Shown here: in pieces, positions 28,369 to 37,279 of the stretch | How positions within the stretch are numbered: the stretch's first letter is position 1 | How the letters are laid out: every line of letters begins with the position of its first letter | DNA from: DASQZJ01 sp035638775 | GTDB taxonomy: Bacteria; Pseudomonadota; Gammaproteobacteria; UBA5335; SLRW01 | Assembly (NCBI GenBank): GCA_035638775.1 | Contig: DASQZJ010000073.1 | Coordinates: 21,398 to 85,397 of the forward strand | Length of the DNA: 64,000 nucleotides | Direction of reading: 5' to 3' | Translations under genes and position numbers: made by a program | The notes under the pieces: generated by a model | The model's input: only the letters and a program-made list of their open reading frames with translations | The model's database searches: none | Told to the model about the DNA's origin: nothing

Positions 28369-29475
28369 TCAGAGCCGCATCGGCATCACGACGTGTCGAC
28401 TGCTCTCGTCACCCGGCGCCTGTATCAGGCAACTGCTGTTGGAATCCTTCAGGACCAGCTCCACCGCTTCCCCCTCCAGCGCCGCCAGCGGGTCCAGCAG
28501 GTAATTGACGTTGAAACCGACCTCCATGCCGTCTCCTTCGTAGCTTACCTCCAGCTCCTCTTCCGCCGACTCCTGCTCCGGGTTGTGCGCCTGGATCGCG
28601 AGCCGCCGCGAGTCCAGCTGCAAACGGATCCCCCGGTACTTCTCGTTCGAGAGAATGGCCGTCCTTGCCAGTGCCTGCCGCAGCACCTGCCGATCCACCT
28701 GCACCCGCTTGTCTCCATCCCGCGGGATCACCCGCTCGTAATCGGGAAACCGTCCGTCAATCACCTTCGACGTGAAACGCAGATCGCCCAGGGTCACCCG
28801 GACATGGTTCGTGCTCACCTCGAGCCGCGCCGGCTGATCATCGTCCCCCAACAGCCGCTGCAGCTCCACCACCCCCTTGCGCGGCACGATGACCTGCCGC
28901 GGCTCCGACTCCCCCGCCCCAGTCGTGCACTCCACATCGCACAGCGCCAGCCGGTGCCCGTCCGTACCCACCGCCCGCAATCCCTCCGGGCGAAACTCCA
29001 TCAGCAGGCCGTTCAGGTAGTACCGTACATCCTGGTGCGCCATGGCGAACGCCGTCTGGCCACAAAGCCGCTTGAGACTCGCCTGGCTGACATCCAGTCC
29101 CAGCAGCCCGTGCAACTCCTCGATCGCGGGAAACTCGGCCGCCGGCAGGGTGCTGAGGGTGAACCGGCTCCGTCCGGAGCGAACCGTGACCCGCTCCCCT
29201 TCCAGCTCCACCGACACACCGGCGCCTTCCGGCAGAGTGCGGACGATGTCCACCAGCTTGCGTCCCGGCACCGTCACCGCGCCGGGGCTCGATCCCTCCA
29301 GCCCGGCCCGTGCCACCAGCTCCACCTCCAGGTCGGTGGCCGTCACCGACAGCCGGTCGTCCCGGACCGCCACCAGCATGTTCGACAGCACCGGCATCGT
29401 CTGCCGCTTCTCGACCACACCGATCACCGCCTGCAGTGGCTTCAGGAATTCCTCGCGTTCGATCTCGAATTTCAT
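28369..29475 (-). CDS. dnaN: DNA polymerase III beta sliding clamp
   Basis: 368-residue sliding clamp (366 in E. coli), a head-to-tail dimer that tethers polymerase III to DNA. The N-terminus MKFEIEREEFLKPLQAVIGVVEKRQTMPVLSN, the middle FPAIEELHG, FPDYERVIPRD and the C-terminal YLLDPL ... VVMPMRL peptide-binding pocket segment are conserved. It is downstream of dnaA but separated by an unusually AT-rich 271-base spacer, so it may have its own promoter there. Confidence 0.97.
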   Translation of the reverse strand: MKFEIEREEFLKPLQAVIGVVEKRQTMPVLSNMLVAVRDDRLSVTATDLEVELVARAGLEGSSPGAVTVPGRKLVDIVRTLPEGAGVSVELEGERVTVRSGRSRFTLSTLPAAEFPAIEELHGLLGLDVSQASLKRLCGQTAFAMAHQDVRYYLNGLLMEFRPEGLRAVGTDGHRLALCDVECTTGAGESEPRQVIVPRKGVVELQRLLGDDDQPARLEVSTNHVRVTLGDLRFTSKVIDGRFPDYERVIPRDGDKRVQVDRQVLRQALARTAILSNEKYRGIRLQLDSRRLAIQAHNPEQESAEEELEVSYEGDGMEVGFNVNYLLDPLAALEGEAVELVLKDSNSSCLIQAPGDESSRHVVMPMRL

Positions 29476-29642
29476 CGTTCTGCCAGCCTGTCCCGGTTAT
29501 CACCCGTCCACCAGTAAAAACAATTCCTGTTCTTCTACACTCTTGTTATTAGGGTCTTCCCTTTGTGGGGACTCCCGAAAAAACATCCTTTTTTGTCAGG
29601 TCGTTGGGTCAGATCCTGCCGGTTCACCACCTGTGTGCCTCC

Positions 29643-29651
29643 TGTGGAAAA
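29643..29651 (-). promoter_or_regulatory. DnaA box (one mismatch)
   Basis: TGTGGAAAA, i.e. TTTTCCACA on the minus strand, differs from TTATCCACA at one position. Confidence 0.4.
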
Positions 29652-29711
29652 CCGCTGGACGGAAGCCACCGCCGACCATCGCGCCGCGGGAATCCCCGTC
29701 TCGTCCAGTGG

Positions 29712-29720
29712 TTATCCACA
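29712..29720 (+). promoter_or_regulatory. DnaA box (perfect)
   Basis: TTATCCACA, an exact match to the high-affinity DnaA box, 27 bases from the dnaA stop codon. Confidence 0.65.
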
Positions 29721-29737
29721 TCTGTTCCCCAGGCTCC

Positions 29738-29746
29738 TGTTGATAA
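29738..29746 (-). promoter_or_regulatory. DnaA box (one mismatch)
   Basis: TGTTGATAA, i.e. TTATCAACA on the minus strand, abuts the dnaA stop codon and faces the perfect box 17 bases away. Confidence 0.4.
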
Positions 29747-31105
29747 TCAGCTCGTGAGTGTCCGCAACAGGTTCGCGTAGTCCTCGTCGCAGCGGGCATC
29801 GCTCTCGCGCAGCGCCTTCACCCGGCGGCAGGCGTGCAGAACCGTCGTGTGATCCCGGCCGCCGAACTGCTCCCCGATCTCGGGCAGGCTGTGGCTCGTG
29901 AGCTCCTTGGCGAGCGCCATCGCGATCTGACGGGGTCGTGCGATCGAGCGGCTGCGCTTGGTCGACAGAAGGTCGGAGGTGCGGATCTTGAAATATTCGG
30001 CCACTGTCTTCTGGATGTTCTCGATGGTAACCAGCTTCTCCTGCAGCGCCAGCAGATCCTTGAGCGCGTCCTTGGCGAAGTCGAGCGTGATGGGCTGTCC
30101 GGTGAAGTGCGCGTTCGCCACGACGCGGCGCAGCGCTCCCTCGAGCTCTCGCACGTTGGAGCGGATTCGCTTGGCCACGAAAAACGCGACTTCGTCCGGC
30201 AGTCGGACCCGGCTCTGCTCCGCCTTCTTCATCAGGATCGCCACGCGGGTCTCCAGCTCGGGTGGCTCGATTGCCACGGTCAGGCCCCAGCCAAACCGGG
30301 ATTTCAGACGCTCTTCCAGGCCGTTCACCTCCTTGGGATAGCGGTCGCAGCTGAGTATTACCTGCTGCTGGCCCTCGAGGAGCGAATTGAAGGTGTGAAA
30401 GAACTCCTCCTGCGAACGCTCCTTGCCGGCAAAGAACTGGATGTCGTCGATCAGCAGCGCATCAACGGCTCGGTAGAAGCCCTTGAACTCGTTGATCCGG
30501 TTGTGCTGGAGCGCCTTGACCATGTCGGCGACGAAGCTTTCGGAATGCAGATACACGACTTTCGCGTTGCGGTTCAGGTTGCGCAGCCGGTTGCCGACGG
30601 CGTGCATCAGGTGGGTCTTTCCCAGGCCCACGCCGCCGTACAGGAACAGCGGGTTGTAGGCCTCGCCCGGATTTTCCGCCACCTGCCGGGCGGCAGCGAG
30701 GGCGAGCTGGTTGGATTTGCCCTCGACGAAGGTCTCGAAGGTGAAGTTCCGGTTCAGGCGGTTGCCCCGTACCGGTTCGCGCCTTGCCCCTGCCGGCGTG
30801 CCTTCCCGGCCGCCACCCTGCCCCTGCTCGCCGGCACGCCGGTCCCGCGACCCGCCGCCCGCGGCGGCACCCACTTCCAGCGTCACCTGACCCTGTCCGT
30901 TCCCGTTGAGATCGACGAGGACGTCCCGGATCATCGACAGGAAGTTCTCCTGCACCCAGTCCAGCACGAAGCGGTTGGGTGCGAAGATGCGAAGGTTGCC
31001 GTTCTCCTCGACCGCCTGCAGGGGACGAATCCAGGTATTGAGCTGCTGCTCCGGCACCTGGCCTTCGAGGTAACGGATACATTGGTTCCACAAGGAAACG
31101 TTCAC
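29747..31105 (-). CDS. dnaA: Chromosomal replication initiator DnaA
   Basis: 452-residue initiator. Domain I (LWNQCIRYLEGQVPEQQLNTWIRPLQ) is followed by a Gly/Arg-rich linker, the AAA+ domain with Walker A GGVGLGKTHLMHA and Walker B ALLIDDIQFFAGKE, and the C-terminal DNA-binding domain with the signature RPRQIAMALAKELT ... GGRDHTTVLHA. The frame extends upstream, but GTG 31105 is chosen: GAGG precedes it by about 5 bases and NVSLWNQC matches the family N-terminus. A DnaA box by its promoter suggests autoregulation. Diverges from rpmH. Confidence 0.97.
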   Translation of the reverse strand: MNVSLWNQCIRYLEGQVPEQQLNTWIRPLQAVEENGNLRIFAPNRFVLDWVQENFLSMIRDVLVDLNGNGQGQVTLEVGAAAGGGSRDRRAGEQGQGGGREGTPAGARREPVRGNRLNRNFTFETFVEGKSNQLALAAARQVAENPGEAYNPLFLYGGVGLGKTHLMHAVGNRLRNLNRNAKVVYLHSESFVADMVKALQHNRINEFKGFYRAVDALLIDDIQFFAGKERSQEEFFHTFNSLLEGQQQVILSCDRYPKEVNGLEERLKSRFGWGLTVAIEPPELETRVAILMKKAEQSRVRLPDEVAFFVAKRIRSNVRELEGALRRVVANAHFTGQPITLDFAKDALKDLLALQEKLVTIENIQKTVAEYFKIRTSDLLSTKRSRSIARPRQIAMALAKELTSHSLPEIGEQFGGRDHTTVLHACRRVKALRESDARCDEDYANLLRTLTS

Positions 31106-31196
31106 CTTCCCCTCGGGCGGACGTGGGCTGCAGTGCATGTAGCGAAGCCGGAGCGGCCGGCAAACCCCCCGGCTTTTCGCCGACCGCAGCAAGCAG

Positions 31197-31202
31197 TCTA
31201 TA
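31197..31202 (-). promoter_or_regulatory. Possible dnaA promoter -10
   Basis: TATAGA on the minus strand lies about 92 bases upstream of the dnaA GTG, with a perfect DnaA box in what would be its -35 region. A convincing -35 hexamer is not seen. Confidence 0.4.
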
Positions 31203-31216
31203 CCCGTGGCACCTGC

Positions 31217-31225
31217 TTATCCACA
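31217..31225 (+). promoter_or_regulatory. DnaA box between dnaA and rpmH
   Basis: TTATCCACA, exact consensus, in the 248-base divergent spacer. Its position over the likely dnaA promoter fits autorepression, and it also keeps this spacer in play as an origin component. Confidence 0.6.
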
Positions 31226-31248
31226 GCCTCCGGGAGGCCGCGGTCCGG

Positions 31249-31278
31249 TTGACACCGGAGCCCGCCAGCAAGTACGCT
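31249..31278 (+). promoter_or_regulatory. Promoter of rpmH-rnpA operon
   Basis: Perfect -35 TTGACA (31249-31254), 18-base spacer and TACGCT (31273-31278) as a poor -10, about 75 bases before the rpmH ATG. Confidence 0.55.
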
Positions 31279-31353
31279 CACGCGCTTCACTTGCCGGTTT
31301 CCCGGGCGAAGGAAGCCAGCTCCCCGTAGCAGAATCAGGTACCGGTACGCACT

Positions 31354-31488
31354 ATGAAGAGAACGTTTCAGCCCAGCAATATCAAGCGCAAGCGGACCCA
31401 CGGATTCCGCGCGCGGATGGCGACACGGCGCGGACGACAGATTCTCAAGGCACGGCGGGCCAAGGGTCGTCACCGTCTGACCGTCTAG
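31354..31488 (+). CDS. rpmH: 50S ribosomal protein L34
   Basis: 44-residue highly basic protein beginning MKRTFQPSNIKRKRTHGFRA and ending KGRHRLTV, unmistakable as L34 of the large ribosomal subunit. First gene of rpmH-rnpA-yidD-yidC-mnmE, diverging from dnaA. Confidence 0.97.
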   Translation: MKRTFQPSNIKRKRTHGFRARMATRRGRQILKARRAKGRHRLTV

Positions 31489-31504
31489 GGCCGCCCGGCG
31501 GTCC

Positions 31505-31864
31505 ATGTCCCGCGCCCGCTTTCCCCGCGCCGCCCGGCTCCTGCACCAGGCCGAGTTCCGGCGGGTATTCCAGCAAGCCGAACGTTCCGCGGATTCCTGC
31601 TTCACCGTGCTGGCGCGGAGCAACGACACCGGCACAGCCCGCCTCGGGCTCGCGATCTCCGTCCGGCGGGCAGGCAATGCGGTCCGGCGCAACCGCCTCA
31701 AGCGGATCGTCCGGGAGAGCTTCCGCTGCCACCGCGATCACCTGCCGCCCGTCGATCTGGTGGTCATGGCACGGCCGGCAGCGGCGACCGCGGACGCGGC
31801 ACGCCTGCGGGCAAGTCTCGAGCGGCACTGGGAAAGGCTGACGCAACGATGCGGATCGTGCTGA
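31505..31864 (+). CDS. rnpA: Ribonuclease P protein component
   Basis: 119-residue basic protein that binds the RNase P RNA and aids 5' maturation of tRNAs. The RNR signature is visible as RLGLAISVRRAGNAVRRNRLKRIVRESFR (key residues R-N-R-x-K-R). It starts 16 bases after rpmH and overlaps yidD by 16 nt. Confidence 0.95.
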   Translation: MSRARFPRAARLLHQAEFRRVFQQAERSADSCFTVLARSNDTGTARLGLAISVRRAGNAVRRNRLKRIVRESFRCHRDHLPPVDLVVMARPAAATADAARLRASLERHWERLTQRCGSC

Positions 31865-32085
31865 TTCTTCTGGTTCAGGCCTATCGACTCGTGGTGAGTC
31901 CCCTGCTGGGGCCGCACTGCCGCTACTATCCCAGCTGCTCGCAATACGCCAGCGAGGCACTCCGGCGCCACGGCGCCCTCCGGGGCAGCTGGCTGGCCAT
32001 CCGACGCGTAGCGCGCTGTCATCCCGGGTTCCCGGGCGGCTACGATCCCGTCCCCGAATCCTCCAAGAGCTCCACTCATGGATAA
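31849..32085 (+). CDS. yidD: Membrane protein insertion efficiency factor YidD
   Basis: 78-residue YidD with the invariant LGPHCRYYPSCSQYASEAL and ARCHPGFPGGYDPVP segments containing three conserved cysteines. It has an amphipathic N-terminal helix, associates with the inner membrane and assists YidC-dependent insertion. It overlaps rnpA and yidC. Confidence 0.95.
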   Translation: MRIVLILLVQAYRLVVSPLLGPHCRYYPSCSQYASEALRRHGALRGSWLAIRRVARCHPGFPGGYDPVPESSKSSTHG

Positions 32086-33841
32086 CCTGCGGTATTTCCT
32101 CCTGGCCGCCCTGGCGTTCGTGGGCTTCCTGCTGTGGCAGTCCTGGCAGCACGACTACGGGCAGACCGCGCCGCCGGCAAAGCCCCCCGCCGCGACCCGG
32201 CAGCAAAGCCAGGGCAGCGGAGCGGGCAAGCCATCGAAGGCGACCGCGGCGAACGCCGGCAAGCGAGCCGCGCCGACCGGCCAGACCGAAAGCGGCCTGC
32301 CCAGCGCTCCGCAGACCAGCGCCGGCAAGAGCTCGGGAAGCACCGCCGCGCAGGCGAAGCAGACCCGGTCGGCCCCGCCGCAGGGCACCCTGGTGCACGT
32401 CGACACCGATGTCCTGCACGTGGTGATCTCGACTGCCGGCGGGGGCATACGGGACGCCAGCCTGAGCAAGTACTCGGAGTCCTCGGACAAGCCCAACGTT
32501 CCGTTCCGGCTGCTGACCGACAATCCGTCCAGGCTGTACGTCGCCCAGAACGGCCTGCTGTCGCCGTCGGGCGCGGACGTCCCCAATCACCACAGCCGCT
32601 ACCGGGTCGCGCGCACCCGCTACCGGCTGGCCAAGGGCAGCGACAGCGTCAGTGTCCCGCTGCACTGGCGCAAGGACGGCATCAGCGTCACCAAGGTCTA
32701 CACTTTCCGCCGGGGCAAGTACACGATCGGCGTGAAGTACGAGGTCCAGAACGCCACCGGCAAGCCCCTGTCGGTGCGCCAGTACGGCCAGCTCGAACGG
32801 CGCCATGTCGCCGCCCATCACGGCCTGACCGGGATGTTCCACGAGCACACCTTCAAGGGCGGCGCGTACTACACGGGCAAGTACGAGAAGGCGTCCTACG
32901 GCGATCTCAAGGGCAGCCCCGTCAAGCAGACCACCCACGGTGGCTGGGTCGCGATGGTCCAGCAGTACTTCGTCGGCGCCGCTATTCCCCCCTCCGGCGC
33001 GCAGAACTTCCTCTACGGCAAGCGGATCGGCAACGACCGGTACGTGATGGGCTTCGTTGCGCCTGCCCGCAAGATCGCGTCCGGGCAGGGCGCTACGCTC
33101 GACAGCCGCCTGTACGTCGGCCCGCAGCTGCAGAATCGCCTGGCGTCCATCGCCAAGGGGCTGGACCTGACCGTCGACTACGGCATGCTCACGGTCATCG
33201 CCAAGCCCTTGTTCTGGCTGCTGTCCAAGCTGCACATGCTGCTCGGCAACTGGGGCTGGGCCATCATCGGCCTGACGGTGCTGATCAAGGCGGCCTTCTA
33301 CAAGCTCTCCGAGGCCCAGTACCGCTCGATGGCGAAGATGCGCAAGTTCGCCCCGCGCATCAAGGCGCTGCGCGAGCGCTACGGCGATGACAAGCAGAAG
33401 CTGAACCAGGAGATGATGCAGCTCTACCGGCACGAGAAGTTCAATCCGCTGGGGGGCTGCCTGCCGCTGATCGTGCAGCTGCCGGTATTCCTGGCCCTTT
33501 ACTGGGTGCTGCTGCAGAGCGTCGAGCTCCGCCATGCACCGTTCATGTTCTGGATCCAGGACCTGACGGCGCCGGATCCGTATTACGTGCTGCCGATCCT
33601 GTTCGGCATCAGCATGTTCTTCCAGCAGAAGCTCAGCGCCTCGGCCATGACCATGGATCCGACGCAGCAGAAGATCATGATGTTCATGCCCATCGGGCTG
33701 TCCATCTTTTTCGCTTTCTTCCCGTCGGGGCTGGTGCTTTACTGGTTGACCAACAACGTGCTGAGCATTGCCCAGCAATGGTTCATCATGAAGCGCATGG
33801 AGGACGGCAGCGACCGTCACCGACGCAGGAAGAAGGCCTGA
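32078..33841 (+). CDS. yidC: Membrane protein insertase YidC
   Basis: 587-residue inner-membrane insertase. It has an N-terminal anchor (MDNLRYFLLAALAFVGFLLW), a linker rich in Ala/Gly/Ser/Gln/Lys (about residues 25-105), a large periplasmic beta-sandwich domain (about 105-370) and five C-terminal transmembrane helices with the conserved YRSMAKMRKFAPRIKALRER cytoplasmic hairpin and FNPLGGCLPLIVQLPVFLALY. It inserts membrane proteins with or without SecYEG. Overlaps yidD by 8 nt. Confidence 0.97.
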   Translation: MDNLRYFLLAALAFVGFLLWQSWQHDYGQTAPPAKPPAATRQQSQGSGAGKPSKATAANAGKRAAPTGQTESGLPSAPQTSAGKSSGSTAAQAKQTRSAPPQGTLVHVDTDVLHVVISTAGGGIRDASLSKYSESSDKPNVPFRLLTDNPSRLYVAQNGLLSPSGADVPNHHSRYRVARTRYRLAKGSDSVSVPLHWRKDGISVTKVYTFRRGKYTIGVKYEVQNATGKPLSVRQYGQLERRHVAAHHGLTGMFHEHTFKGGAYYTGKYEKASYGDLKGSPVKQTTHGGWVAMVQQYFVGAAIPPSGAQNFLYGKRIGNDRYVMGFVAPARKIASGQGATLDSRLYVGPQLQNRLASIAKGLDLTVDYGMLTVIAKPLFWLLSKLHMLLGNWGWAIIGLTVLIKAAFYKLSEAQYRSMAKMRKFAPRIKALRERYGDDKQKLNQEMMQLYRHEKFNPLGGCLPLIVQLPVFLALYWVLLQSVELRHAPFMFWIQDLTAPDPYYVLPILFGISMFFQQKLSASAMTMDPTQQKIMMFMPIGLSIFFAFFPSGLVLYWLTNNVLSIAQQWFIMKRMEDGSDRHRRRKKA

Positions 33842-33873
33842 CCTCCCCTGGCAGGTCCTTCTCCGGGGATGCG

Positions 33874-35220
33874 ATGCCCGGTGATCCGGATACCATTGCG
33901 GCCATCGCGACCCCGCCAGGTGCCGGGGGCGTGGGCATCGTCCGTGTCTCCGGTCCGGCGGCGCCCCGGATCGCGCAAGCGGTCCTGGGCGGCCTTCCAC
34001 GGCCCAGGCTCGCTGTCCACCGCCGGTTCCTGGACGCATCGGGCGACGCGCTCGACGACGGCGTCGCGCTCTACTTCCCGGGTCCCCGCTCCTACACCGG
34101 AGAGGACGTGCTCGAGCTGCAGGGCCACGGCGGGCCGGTGGTGCTGGATGCGCTGCTGGAGCGCTGCCTCGCCCTGGGCGCACGCCTGGCCCGACCCGGA
34201 GAGTTCACCCAGCGTGCCTTTCTCAACGGCAGGCTTGACCTGGCCCAGGCGGAGGCGGTCGCCGACCTGGTTGCCAGCGGCTCGCGGGAAGCGGCACGCG
34301 CCGCGCTGCGTTCGCTGGACGGGGCGCTGTCGCGCCGGGTGGGTGCCCTCACGGAAGCGCTGACCGATCTGCGCGCCCTGGTCGAAGCCGCGATCGACTT
34401 CCCGGACGAGGAGCTGGAGCTGCTGGACGACGACCGTGTCGCCGCCCGCATCGGGGAATTGCTCGAGCGCATCGGAGAGCTGAAGCAGCAGGCGCGCCGG
34501 GGACGCCTGGTGCAGGAGGGCATGCGCGTCGTGCTGGCGGGCCCGCCCAACGTGGGCAAGTCGAGCCTGCTGAACCACCTCGCCGGCCACGACGCCGCGA
34601 TCGTGACTGCCGTTCCCGGGACCACCCGCGACGTGCTGCGCGAGCACATCCAGCTGGACGGGCTGCCGTTGCACCTGGTCGACACCGCCGGGCTTCGGCA
34701 AAGCCCGGACGCAGTGGAGGCCGAGGGGGTCCGGCGTGCACGCCGCGAAATCGAGACGGCGGACCGGGTACTGCTGATGGTCGAGGACCATACCGCCGCC
34801 GCCGTGCTCGAGGGCCTGCTCCGGGCGCTGCCGGAACACGCCCGGGTCACGGTGCTGCGCAACAAGGTCGACCTGGGCGGCGGTGCCGCCGGGCCGGTGT
34901 CGGGCAGCGACCCCCCGGCGCTGCGCCTGTCGGTGCTGACCGGGGCGGGGCTGACGGAGCTCCGGGAGCACCTCAAGCAGTGCGCGGGGTATCAGGGCCC
35001 GGCGCGCAGCGGCTTCAGTGCGCGCCGCCGGCATCTCGAGGCACTGGAACGCGCGTGCGCCGCGCTCGGGGCGTCCGCCCGTTCGCCGGCCGGGCGCGAG
35101 CCGGAGCTGCTCGCCGAGGACCTGCGCCAGGCCCAGCTGGCCCTGGGGGAGATCACCGGCGCGGTCACGACGGAGGACCTGCTCGGGCGGATTTTCTCCA
35201 GCTTCTGTATCGGAAAATAA
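33874..35220 (+). CDS. mnmE: tRNA modification GTPase MnmE
   Basis: 448-residue GTPase (454 in E. coli) that with MnmG installs the carboxymethylaminomethyl group on U34 of certain tRNAs. The N-terminal folate-binding domain begins DTIAAIATPPGAGGVGIVRVSG, the G domain has GPPNVGKSS (223-231), GTTRDVLRE, DTAGL and NKVD, and the C-terminus ends in the catalytic CIGK motif. ATG 33874 gives the family-typical N-terminus. Confidence 0.97.
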   Translation: MPGDPDTIAAIATPPGAGGVGIVRVSGPAAPRIAQAVLGGLPRPRLAVHRRFLDASGDALDDGVALYFPGPRSYTGEDVLELQGHGGPVVLDALLERCLALGARLARPGEFTQRAFLNGRLDLAQAEAVADLVASGSREAARAALRSLDGALSRRVGALTEALTDLRALVEAAIDFPDEELELLDDDRVAARIGELLERIGELKQQARRGRLVQEGMRVVLAGPPNVGKSSLLNHLAGHDAAIVTAVPGTTRDVLREHIQLDGLPLHLVDTAGLRQSPDAVEAEGVRRARREIETADRVLLMVEDHTAAAVLEGLLRALPEHARVTVLRNKVDLGGGAAGPVSGSDPPALRLSVLTGAGLTELREHLKQCAGYQGPARSGFSARRRHLEALERACAALGASARSPAGREPELLAEDLRQAQLALGEITGAVTTEDLLGRIFSSFCIGK

Positions 35221-35316
35221 TTAGGGTTATAACACCGTTCCCGGCGCAGCCGCGGCCGGCTGCATCGCGGAGCGGCAGCCCCTACAATGGGCGTCCGGCA
35301 GACGAGGGCGCAGATC

Positions 35317-37209
35317 ATGAATTACCCGGCGAGCTATGACGTGATCGTCGTGGGCGGAGGCCACGCGGGCGCGGAGGCCGCGCTCGCGAGCGCACGCACC
35401 GGCGCCGCCACGCTGCTGCTCACGGACAGCCTGGAGACCCTGGGGCAGATGAGCTGCAACCCGGCCATCGGCGGCATCGGCAAGGGTCACCTGGTGCGGG
35501 AGATCGATGCCCTCGGGGGATTGATGGCGCGCGCGGCCGACCAGGCCGGGATCCAGTTCCGTCGCCTCAACGCCAGCAAGGGCCCCGCGGTGCGGGCCAC
35601 GCGCTGCCAGGCGGACCGTGCCCTCTACCGGCGCGCCGTGCGCGGCGCGCTGGAGGCCCAGCCGGGGCTGTCCCTGTTCCAGCAGCCGGTCGATGACCTG
35701 GTTGTCGGGGGCGGGACGGTGCGGGGGGTGGTGACCCGCATGGGCCTGCGGTTCCATGCCCCGGCGGTGGTGCTGACCGTGGGGACGTTTCTCGGGGGAC
35801 GCATCCACGTCGGCCGGTCCAGCCATGCCGGCGGCCGTGCCGGAGATGCTCCCGCGAACGCGCTCGCCCGCCGCCTGCGGGAGCTCCCGTTTCACGTGGA
35901 TCGTCTCAAGACGGGGACCCCGCCGCGGCTCGACGGGCGCAGCATCGACTATTCGCGCCTGGCGGTGCAGCCCGGCGACGACCCGCACCCCGTCTTCTCG
36001 TTCCTGGGCGATCCGTCGAGTCACCCGCGCCAGGTGTGCTGCCACATCACGCACACCAACGAGCACACTCACGAGATCATCCGCGAAGGGCTGGGCGATT
36101 CCCCCATGTTCACCGGTGCGATCGAGGGCAGCGGACCGCGCTACTGCCCCTCGGTCGAGGACAAGGTGGTGCGCTTCCCCGACCGCGCCTCGCACCAGGT
36201 GTTCGTCGAGCCCGAAGGCCTGGACGTGCACGAGGTCTATCCCAACGGCATATCGACCAGCCTGCCGTTCGAGGTCCAGCACCGCCTCGTGCGCTCGATC
36301 CGCGGCCTCGAGGCGGCCCACATCACCCGGCCTGGCTACGCGATCGAGTACGACTTCCTCGACCCGCGCGACCTGGAGCTCTCGCTGGCCTCCCGGATAC
36401 TCGCGGGACTCTACCTGGCCGGGCAGATCAACGGCACCACGGGCTACGAGGAAGCCGCCGCGCAGGGGCTGATCGCCGGCCTCAACGCCGCCCGGCACAG
36501 CCGCGGCGAGGCTCCCTGGACTCCCCGGCGCGACCAGGCCTACATCGGCGTCCTGATCGATGACCTGACCACCCGGGGCACCCGGGAGCCCTACCGGATG
36601 TTCACCAGCCGGGCCGAGTATCGGCTGCAGCTGCGCGAGGACAACGCCGACCTGCGGCTGACACCGGAGGGCCGCCGCCTGGGGCTGGTGGACGACGTTC
36701 GCTGGGCGGAGTTCGAGGCGCGCCGCAGCGCCCTCGAGCGTGAGCGGTCCCGCCTGCGCGCCAGCATGATCCGTCCCGGCCGGCAGCGCCGGCGCCGGCA
36801 GATCGAGGTCCTCGGTCATGCCCTGGAGAACGAGGTCACCGCGTTCGACCTGCTGCGCCGGCCCGAGGTGGGGTATGCCGAGGTCGCCGCGCTGATCGGC
36901 GGCGGCATGGAGCGCGCCGACGTCGTCGAGCAGCTCGAGATCGAGGCCCGCTACGCCGGCTACGTGGAGCGCCAGCAGCGCGAGATCGAGCTTTCCCGGC
37001 GCCACGAGCAGACCGAGCTTCCGGCCGACCTGGACTATGACGCGGTGCCCGGGCTGTCGAACGAGGTACGCGAGAAGCTGGTGCAGGCCCGGCCCGCGAC
37101 GGTGGCCCAGGCGGCGCGCATCCCCGGCGTGACCCCGGCAGCGGTCTCGCTGCTGCTGGTTCACCTGAAGCGGCGCGGTGCGGGATTGCCGCGGACGGCG
37201 TCGTCGTGA
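35317..37209 (+). CDS. mnmG: tRNA uridine-5-carboxymethylaminomethyl modification enzyme MnmG
   Basis: 630-residue FAD enzyme (629 in E. coli), partner of MnmE. It starts YDVIVVGGGHAGAEAALASAR (dinucleotide-binding GGGHAG) and contains NPAIGGIGKGHLVREIDALGG, the catalytic-cysteine region VCCHITHTN and CPSVEDKVVRFPDR. ATG 35317 is chosen over an upstream ATG by homology. rsmG, parA and parB, which usually come next in this class, do not follow; a radical SAM gene does. Confidence 0.97.
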   Translation: MNYPASYDVIVVGGGHAGAEAALASARTGAATLLLTDSLETLGQMSCNPAIGGIGKGHLVREIDALGGLMARAADQAGIQFRRLNASKGPAVRATRCQADRALYRRAVRGALEAQPGLSLFQQPVDDLVVGGGTVRGVVTRMGLRFHAPAVVLTVGTFLGGRIHVGRSSHAGGRAGDAPANALARRLRELPFHVDRLKTGTPPRLDGRSIDYSRLAVQPGDDPHPVFSFLGDPSSHPRQVCCHITHTNEHTHEIIREGLGDSPMFTGAIEGSGPRYCPSVEDKVVRFPDRASHQVFVEPEGLDVHEVYPNGISTSLPFEVQHRLVRSIRGLEAAHITRPGYAIEYDFLDPRDLELSLASRILAGLYLAGQINGTTGYEEAAAQGLIAGLNAARHSRGEAPWTPRRDQAYIGVLIDDLTTRGTREPYRMFTSRAEYRLQLREDNADLRLTPEGRRLGLVDDVRWAEFEARRSALERERSRLRASMIRPGRQRRRRQIEVLGHALENEVTAFDLLRRPEVGYAEVAALIGGGMERADVVEQLEIEARYAGYVERQQREIELSRRHEQTELPADLDYDAVPGLSNEVREKLVQARPATVAQAARIPGVTPAAVSLLLVHLKRRGAGLPRTASS

Positions 37210-37279
37210 GCCGGAATCCCGGCGCGCTCCGGCCGTGCGCCGCCGGCAGGCGTGAGCATGCCCGAACGGAGAACCGCGG

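Larger units (their letters stand above)
29476..29746. other. Candidate replication origin spacer (dnaN-dnaA)
   Basis: No gene is visible. The part at about 29510-29600 is strikingly AT-rich for this genome (runs such as GTAAAAACAATT, TTGTTATTAGGG, GAAAAAACATCCTTTTTTG) and could act as a DNA-unwinding element. One perfect and two near-match DnaA boxes lie on its dnaA side. Oriented at the dnaA-dnaN junction, as in several gammaproteobacteria, this is a plausible oriC; the rpmH-dnaA spacer is the rival candidate. Confidence 0.5.

Noticed and set aside
31445..34183. Long minus-strand open frame opposite rnpA-yidD-yidC
   Set aside because: Opposite conserved genes on the other strand; no recognisable domain, and the composition is that of reverse-frame GC-rich DNA.
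35889..35898. GTTTCACGTG inside mnmG, resembling parS
   Set aside because: Matches only 10 central bases of the 16-bp palindrome and loses symmetry on one side (GATC); treated as chance or a very weak site.
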